64,000 bases of DNA from Watersipora subatra. Taxonomy: Eukaryota; Bryozoa; Gymnolaemata; Cheilostomatida; Watersiporidae. The translations under genes were made by a program, and so were the position numbers. Below, piece by piece: positions 57,424 to 64,000 of the stretch. The DNA is taken from positions 50,951,196 to 51,015,195 of the forward strand of contig NC_088708.1 of NCBI RefSeq assembly GCF_963576615.1, given 5' to 3'. The notes below the pieces were generated by a model, which was not told where the DNA came from, did not search any database, and saw only the letters and a list, made by a program, of their open reading frames with translations. Each line of letters begins with the position of its first letter. Position 1 is the first letter of the stretch.

Positions 57424-59995
57424 ATGTTAGATCATGCTGCAGTCATGCCATGGATACGATTTGTGGTGCTTATTTTTCTTGTTGGTGCCCCGAAATTAGC
57501 CAAAACTGACTGGAATCTAACTATTTATGATGAAGCGTAAGTAACCAATATCATTTTAACTTTTTGGATAATTGTAGAGGTTTGGTACTAACAGTTAGCT
57601 GTTGATATGGTGTTCAATGGCAATATTTTAGATAAATGCTTTACTGGTTTAGTAACTCATTGATCTAGTATTTCTTTAGACTAACAGGTAGTGACCATTA
57701 TTTATTTCATGATAGAGTCGAGTTCTGGGCCAACAATCTTGGAGATCGTCTCAACCGAATCTGTAACAATGAAAGCCAAATTTCAACTCTCAAGGAAGTA
57801 AGTAATCTCCAGCATCAGTTGTTTCTTCTTTGTAAGTTCTGACAGCTGTCTGTAGACTCTGGTACTAGCGCAGTATATCTACTATATAAGAGATGAGCTT
57901 AAGTTTTAAAAGATGTTAGTAGACTCTTGTACTAGTACAGTATATCTTCTATATACGACATGGGCTTAAATTTTTGGTTAACTGTTAGTATAATTTTGTG
58001 CTAATACAGTAAATTTACTATATAAGATATGAGCCTAACTTTTGGAAGCTATTAGTATACTTTTGTACTAGCACAGTATATTTTTATATATATGAAATGA
58101 GTCTAACTTGATAATTATGTAAACAACATTCAAATTTATTCTCTTCATAAGTTCACTCGCCTCTTTGTAGCTGAATCTTCTGTTGAAAGAGTGTGTCTTT
58201 TGTATAACTATTGAAACAGTTTTGCTTGAAAAATATTTCTACCAATCAACAACAAATTACCACTTGTACTCAAATTTGAAATCGTGCAACTGACAAGCTT
58301 ATAAAGCATTCCTCAGTTAGTTTTATTACACATTTTCTTTGGGTAGTGCAAACTATAAACTGTGTCATCGTAAAAGATGAAATTTGGATCAACAGCGTTA
58401 GGAGCGTACTTGATTAGTCAGTTACTAGAGGGTACATATTGAGCCATCGTACTGCTATATAGTCACACTCGTGTGTGTAAACTATTAGTTTAAGAATACT
58501 TTGTAAATTTCCTATGCATAGAGAGCATTCAGATTCCACTAAAGTGCGCTTTATGGTTTTAGGAAAATTGCACTAACTTTTGCCTTGATTTTGGGCCATT
58601 CTGGTACGAAATGATCGTGTAGGATGAAGTCTGTCAACTAGTTTACAAGGCCATTTTTGGTGCATCATTAAAATTCGTAGTCTGAGATTTTTTAAAATCT
58701 ATATATACAAATCTAAATTTTGTTGGTCTGTCCTCCATATGTCCAGTTATAGTGATTAAGTTGTAGAAACGAAAAAAATCGCTTCGCACTAAGATTAAAC
58801 TTGAAAACCCTGGTTCTGCAGACAGGTGTGCTATCCACTACGCCGCACTGCCTGCTTTCTGTACTTTGGAATAATTGCGCACATACTTGATACACTTACT
58901 TATATTTAATGAAGGTGGTTAAAATACACACACTTCATGCTTGAACTATTAGAAGACAAATATGTGCCCGACTTCCCCAAAATTTTATAAATATAGGTAT
59001 ATATAGCATACACTTACACCGTAATTAAACTTACAGCACACACAGAAATAAACAAACACCTCTATTCAAAAGTCGGAATAGCAAAGTTTGCATATGTTGA
59101 TTAAAAATAGATTTTCTGTGCAAAACCTTTTTATTACCTCCGCAACGCCAGTCATTCAGCTAGTATTTTCATGCTGTGAAGTTACGATGACCAAAAATTT
59201 GCTTTATATCAGATGCATTTGGTGTTTGCTCAAAATGTTTGATCAGACTCATCAGACAAGTGATTACGTTGTCAGTCAAGTATCGCTGAAAGTGGCATAT
59301 AAATGATAACTCTAACTTTATAGATAGGCTTAGAACCAAAGAACTGGTTACCACGTACCCCATTCCTTGACGGACATTTTTTATATATGGTCCTGTGTAC
59401 CTCTCTAGAGTACAGGGAGAAAACCCAAGAAACCAAGAGCCCCTGAAACTTGAATCGTACAAGAACACCATCATACAATTTTTTAGATGTATAGAATAGC
59501 AGAACACAGTAATATGGTTAATATCAGCACTGTAAAATATGAAATACATGTACTCAAGGATGCTTTGGCGAAAAGCCTTAAATTATACGAAATCAACAAG
59601 TTCGTTTAAACTCACGAAAGTCTGTGAGTCCTCTGTTGCAGACTTGAAAAGAGATATATACTTATTGTTGCATGTTTTTGGGCATCAACAGAAGTAATTT
59701 TTAGTCCCTTTTGCTATTCTGTACCAGTGTTGTTTTATAACCTTTTTAACTTTGATGGTTTTGTGTTAAAAATCTTTGATTCTTGTTAATATGTAAGTTT
59801 ATAACTGAACTGAAAGTGTATGCCTGTGTTGTTTCCATGATATCTGGCTTCTGTGAGCAGAGCCTGTTGTGTTTGCAGGCTTATGAGCAATATCAGCCAT
59901 ATCCCGAGATTCAAGTTATAAATGGCACTGAATTAGTCTTGACCACTGCTACAAATATTGCGGATTATCTGGCGATTAGATATAATGCGGCTAAG
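57424..59995 (+). CDS. CACNA2D: Voltage-gated calcium channel alpha-2/delta subunit, first 3 exons
   Basis: Extracellular, membrane-anchored auxiliary subunit that promotes surface expression of high-voltage-activated calcium channels. Coding exons 57424-57536, 57716-57797 and 59879-59995; phases 2 and 0 agree; all donors are GTAAG. Exon 1 encodes a signal peptide (WIRFVVLIFLVGAPKLAKT; Met1 or Met8 may start it). Exon 2 reads VEFWANNLGDRLNRIC, like the IKSWVDKMQEDL start of the VWA N-terminal region, and exon 3 reads AYEQYQPYPEIQVINGTELV...IADYLAIRYNAAK, matching the YEKYQ and R..A pattern of that region. The VWA domain with MIDAS and the rest lie beyond the window. The final bases TTTCAG|TACAGCTGT could open the next exon, but nine bases cannot prove it. 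Paralogue unresolved. Confidence 0.82.
57798..59878 (+). other. CACNA2D intron 2
   Basis: 2.1 kb containing three or four diverged copies of a roughly 90-bp unit (TAGTACAGTATATCTACTATA-like, 57850-58100) and Helitron-like copy 2. No gene. Confidence 0.75.
58697..59165 (+). mobile_element. Helitron-like non-autonomous element, copy 2
   Basis: Starts TCTATATATACAAATCTAAA and ends CCGCAACGCCAGTCATTCAGCTAGT. A CTAG end followed by T is the classical Helitron terminus. Internal blocks are shared with copy 1 at 266-735. Confidence 0.6.
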
Positions 59996-60183
59996 GTAAG
60001 CCATTCCTATACTTTACGTTACCGTAATATAACATAGCTTATGTTACATATGTAGGGTGGGGTTGTCACTATATGACTTTCAATTCATTTTCTATAATCA
60101 TTTTTTGGAGTAGTTTGAGAATTTTTAACATCATTTTGCCATTTCCATGACTAGATATTTGTTAGTTCGCATGAATCAGTTGA

Positions 60184-60592
60184 AGGGTGGTCCACACTAT
60201 ATTGCGGTGTGTCGGCGTTAATTCCACAAAAAATCGGTGATCGTTTACGATAACCTTATTCATACTATCACAAACCCATCCAACTTTACATCGTCAAATA
60301 GTTCACGACGTACATACGTGTTCTCATTACACAATGCGGTCATTGAAACTATGAAATACTAGCCCCGCAGCAACTATTACGAAGAGAAATATAGATCAAG
60401 CAATCTGTGATAGTACGCATTGCATGGACTGTCAATGATGCTCAGTGAAACAACGGGAACATTTGACAGCTGGAATGTTTCTGACATATCCTACTTGTCT
60501 CGGTGATGTCACCGGTTTACGGGATGCATAGTTGACAAATTTTCATTGAGAGGACAATTGCGACATGCGGTGATGCAGTGTGAACCAGCCTT
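60184..60592. mobile_element. MITE with GGTTCACACT-type ends
   Basis: Left AGGGTGGTCCACACTATATT; the complement of the right end is AAGGCTGGTTCACACTGCAT. Both continue into CGGTG. About 410 bp, no ORF. The target duplication could not be resolved. It is in the CACNA2D intron. Confidence 0.72.
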
Positions 60593-60692
60593 AGCACTCT
60601 CAGTAGTGAGCCCAGTTTGACCAACTTTTATAAAGTTCTCTTGTTAACCATTCTGCTTATTAAAGTTCCATAACTTTTTCATTCAATTAAAC

Positions 60693-61169
60693 CAGTGGTT
60701 GCTAACAATGAAGGAATTCCCCCCTAGGGGGAATTTTGAATATACAAGGGAGGAAACGGAGAGGTGTGTGGTTTGTTAAATTTTTAATTTATGTCCTGCA
60801 TTGCCATGTGGGTTTGGGTTTCAACATTTAACGTTTTGGTTTTATCTATAACACTAGTTGCTAATAATGAGCTACTAATCAGAAACCAGATATATGTGAA
60901 CACATCCACCCAGATTTTGATTGGATAGTAAGTTAACGTAGTCAAAAACCGATTCACCGCCATGCCGAAGGTCATTTATTGTTGTGTGTTGGATGCGTGC
61001 TGTATAAAAATTAATAATACGTTGTTATATGTTTAGATATGTACAATAAAATTGGATTATAATTTGTATCGGTTGTTTTTAGTCATGTGAGTTAAAAGTG
61101 TGTGGGGAATCGAATTTATGAATAGGCATAAGGGGGAGAGAACTGATTGAAAAAGGTTGGGAACTCCTG
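60693..61169. mobile_element. hAT-type MITE with 8-bp duplication
   Basis: 477 bp. Ends CAGTGGTTGCTAAC and, in complement, CAGGAGTTCCCAAC. Perfect 8-bp duplications AATTAAAC at 60685-60692 and 61170-61177. No intact ORF. Confidence 0.9.
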
Positions 61170-61776
61170 AATTAAACACTGCTCAATGGTTTCTCCAGTT
61201 TATTCTGGTTATTTCTATAAAGTTACTATAAAAGTTGCAAAGGTTCTGTCTCCAGTTAATCTTAATATTTGTATTTGTATATTCTTACCAAGGTCACTTG
61301 CACTTTACTTGGAGTATTCCAAGACCATATATTATAAGAAGCTACGATAATGTGTTCCAAGGTTTTCATTCAAAGGTCATTAGTTCATTAGTAATTTGGG
61401 CAAAAATATGACAGAAAGGTTTTATTATTGCAACTCTATCCAGCGACTGTTTCAGGAGTACTGTCATTATCATCTGCTCTACTTGGCTAATTGCTCCATC
61501 AAACCAGCTGAATACCCACGTACCACAATCTTGGTCACTATTTGCATAGAAAACCACGTTGTCATTTTGACCTGCTCGACTTTGTATGATCAATTTCTGA
61601 CACCCATTATCGGATCAACTCCTTGATCCTCCGCTAAATCCATCATATTATTGATGCCTTAGTCAGCTATTTCTCGATCTGGCTACTCTACTAAATTTAG
61701 GCTATCTTTAACAAACCTGTACTATTCTCTACACTTCAATCTTGGCTGACTTTTCGACAGCACTATTGCCGATTAC

Positions 61777-62583
61777 ATTTGTCAGTACTACTACTGATTA
61801 TATCTACCAGTACTACTACTGATTATATCTGTCAGTACTAAAACTGATTATACCTGTCAGTACTACTACTGATTATATCTGTCAGTACTACTACTGATTA
61901 TATCTTTCAATACTACTACTGATTATACCTGTCAGTACTACTACTGATTATATCTTTGTCAGTACTACTACTGATTATATCTGTCAGTACTACTACTGAT
62001 TATACCTGTCAGTACTACTACTGATTATATCTGTCAGTACTACTACTAATTATATCTGTCAGTACTACTACCGATTATATCTGTCAGTACTACCACTGAT
62101 TATATCTGTCAGTACTACTACTGATTATATCTGTCAGTGCTATAACTGATTACATCTGTCGGTACTATAACTGATTATATCTGTCAGTACTACTACTGAT
62201 TATATCTGTCAGTACTACTACTGATTATATCTGCCAGTACTATAACTGATTATATCTGTTAGTACTATAACTGATTATATCTGCCGGTACTATAACTGAT
62301 TATATCTGTCAGTACTACTGCTGATTATATCTTTCAGTACTACTACTGATTATACCTGTCAGTACTACTACTGATTATACCTGTCAGTACTACTACTGAT
62401 TATATCTGTCAGTACTACTACTGATTATATCTGTCAGTACGACTACTGATTATATCTGTCAGTACTACTACTGATTATATCTGTCAGTACTACTACTGAT
62501 TATATCTGTCAGTACTACTACTGATTATATCTTTCAATACTACTATTGATTATATCTTTCAATACTACTACTGATTATATCTG
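61777..62583 (+). repeat. 25-bp minisatellite, about 32 copies
   Basis: Unit TCTGTCAGTACTACTACTGATTATA with variants (TATAACTGA, CTTTCAATAC). In the CACNA2D intron. Confidence 0.96.
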
Positions 62584-64000
62584 TGTTTGATTACGGAATT
62601 CATCTGCCAAGATTTCTCTTGCTTGAACTTCTGTTGTAGCAAGAAAAACAAGAGCACAAATATTTTGCTTTCAAAAGTCTGTTTTGTCAGCTCCAGTAAA
62701 TCAGTTGCCGCAAACTCTCAAGTCCTGACATGAGTTGCACTGGCTTCTCATTGCACCGGCTCTAACATCTTCTCTGATTGGCTGTAGTTTCTAAAGCGGA
62801 TGAGCAACTTCTGTAATTTTTTTTCTCCAAAAATCACGGTGTGTAGTCCCTGATGATTATTAATTATAAACGACTCCACTTGTTTTTACATTTGGAATAT
62901 CTTATTTGCTAACAGCTTGAGCTGCATGTAGATAATTCGAAAGCGTAAATGTCATACAAAGAATCTCTTGTCTGCCTTTCTTGCCCATCTGAAATCATAA
63001 AGCAGAGCATTTTCCTAATTTCGATCTAGGCAAGGGGCAGGTATGTGAATCTACGGCCATTAGTTGCATCATCAACCAATCGAAAGTCCGGCAAGTCATT
63101 TGGCTGTTTGCTAAATTGTTTTTACTGTGAGAATAAAAAGCAGGGCATATGGAATTAGCCTCAATGTCAGTTGGTGCTCTCACTACTGCACCAATGCTAC
63201 TTATAATTGTATTAGGCAGGCTTAGACCATGGATTGATTCAGCCATTCTGAATCATGTTAGGATGGATCGATGCACTCGGCAGCTGTGAGTGTTATAATT
63301 GTACGAATATTTCTCGCAATATAAATATCCCGACTCAATCAGCAGACGTTATTAAAAGCATTTATTGCGAGGCTCTCCAAGACCAGGCCCATTGACCTCA
63401 GCCACCTCTAACTCTTGTGTCAAAGATACACACGAGCATCATCGGTGCCAATGGTTACCTTTCATTGCAGTAATGAAAGGCTTTTGAGAAATACACGTAA
63501 ACCACCATTCATTTTCTAGAATGTTCCGTAATAATGACATAAGGCTAAATGTTACAAATGAGGTTTTTAGAGTGCTTCCAACTACTTGATTGGAAAGCTA
63601 TGGGAAGCTTGATCTTGCGATACGAAAGCTTTGAGGAGATACAGCCAACACCTTTATGATAATGCTGGATAATGGTTATGAACTTTCTGTTACTACAACC
63701 TTCAATTCACTATCCCGACTCCGCCACAATAATACTATTAGATTACCAACTTTTAAAGCAAGTTGGTTCAACTCACTTAATATTTCGGTCTTAATTTCGG
63801 TCTGTTCATTTTCTCTTTTTGGTACGTATTGAAAAGCATCATTTTGGTGATGATTACCAATGCCAATAAGTTATAGGCATACGTACGTATGTACGTACGT
63901 ACATACATACGTACGTATGTACATACGTACGCGTGAAGTATTAGGCTGTCTGATTAAGCCTAAGTTATAAGGCAAATCTATTTCGTTTCAGTACAGCTGT
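62584..64000 (+). other. CACNA2D intron, right end
   Basis: No gene recognised. 63880-63935 is an alternating ACGT/ACAT microsatellite (GTACGTACGTATGTAC); a similar one lies at 8383-8424 in FAF2 intron 3. The window ends in a possible acceptor, CGTTTCAG at 63984-63991. Confidence 0.6.

Overview
This is AT-rich nuclear DNA from an animal, most likely an invertebrate. The genes are conserved animal genes cut by GT-AG introns, and the space between exons is filled with minisatellites, DNA transposons and retrotransposon remnants. The sequence alone does not fix the phylum. I see no bacterial operons, CRISPR arrays or phage genes. Most long open frames are satellite translations or chance.

Layout. 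1-735: a 42-bp minisatellite running into a Helitron-like repeat. 1496-3506 (+): the last three coding exons of an acetyl-CoA synthetase whose start lies outside the window. 4430-33516 (+): a complete 13-exon FAF2/UBXD8 gene (463 aa), with introns full of minisatellites and nested transposons. 34086-37371 (-): a complete three-coding-exon DHCR7 sterol reductase (469 aa), convergent with FAF2. 38359-39009: a 3' fragment of a non-LTR retrotransposon. 40906-46520 (-): a Gypsy-type LTR retrotransposon with both LTRs and broken coding regions, inserted in a long inverted repeat. 48436-51312 (+): two-exon GTF2H5 (TFIIH p8), its intron carrying about 60 near-perfect copies of a 12-bp repeat. 51365-52192 (+): intronless HAUS1, starting only 52 bp after the GTF2H5 stop. 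57424-59995 (+): the first three coding exons of a calcium-channel alpha-2/delta subunit, which continues past the window.

The genes are unrelated housekeeping functions: acetate activation, ER-associated degradation with p97 on lipid droplets and ER, the last step of cholesterol-type sterol synthesis, transcription and repair factor TFIIH, spindle augmin, and calcium-channel trafficking. FAF2 and DHCR7 are both ER or lipid related, but I infer no functional link from their adjacency.

The most notable structures are: the tight GTF2H5-HAUS1 pair, a possible dicistronic unit; a similar arrangement upstream of DHCR7; FAF2 exon 4, whose 3' splice site is built at the edge of a 25-bp minisatellite; a hAT-type element packed with GCACTAG subterminal repeats; several transposon-in-transposon insertions whose empty sites can be read from the opposite arm; two elements that share an internal core but have different ends; and a possible SGNH-like extra frame in the Gypsy element. 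I found no clearly novel protein system.
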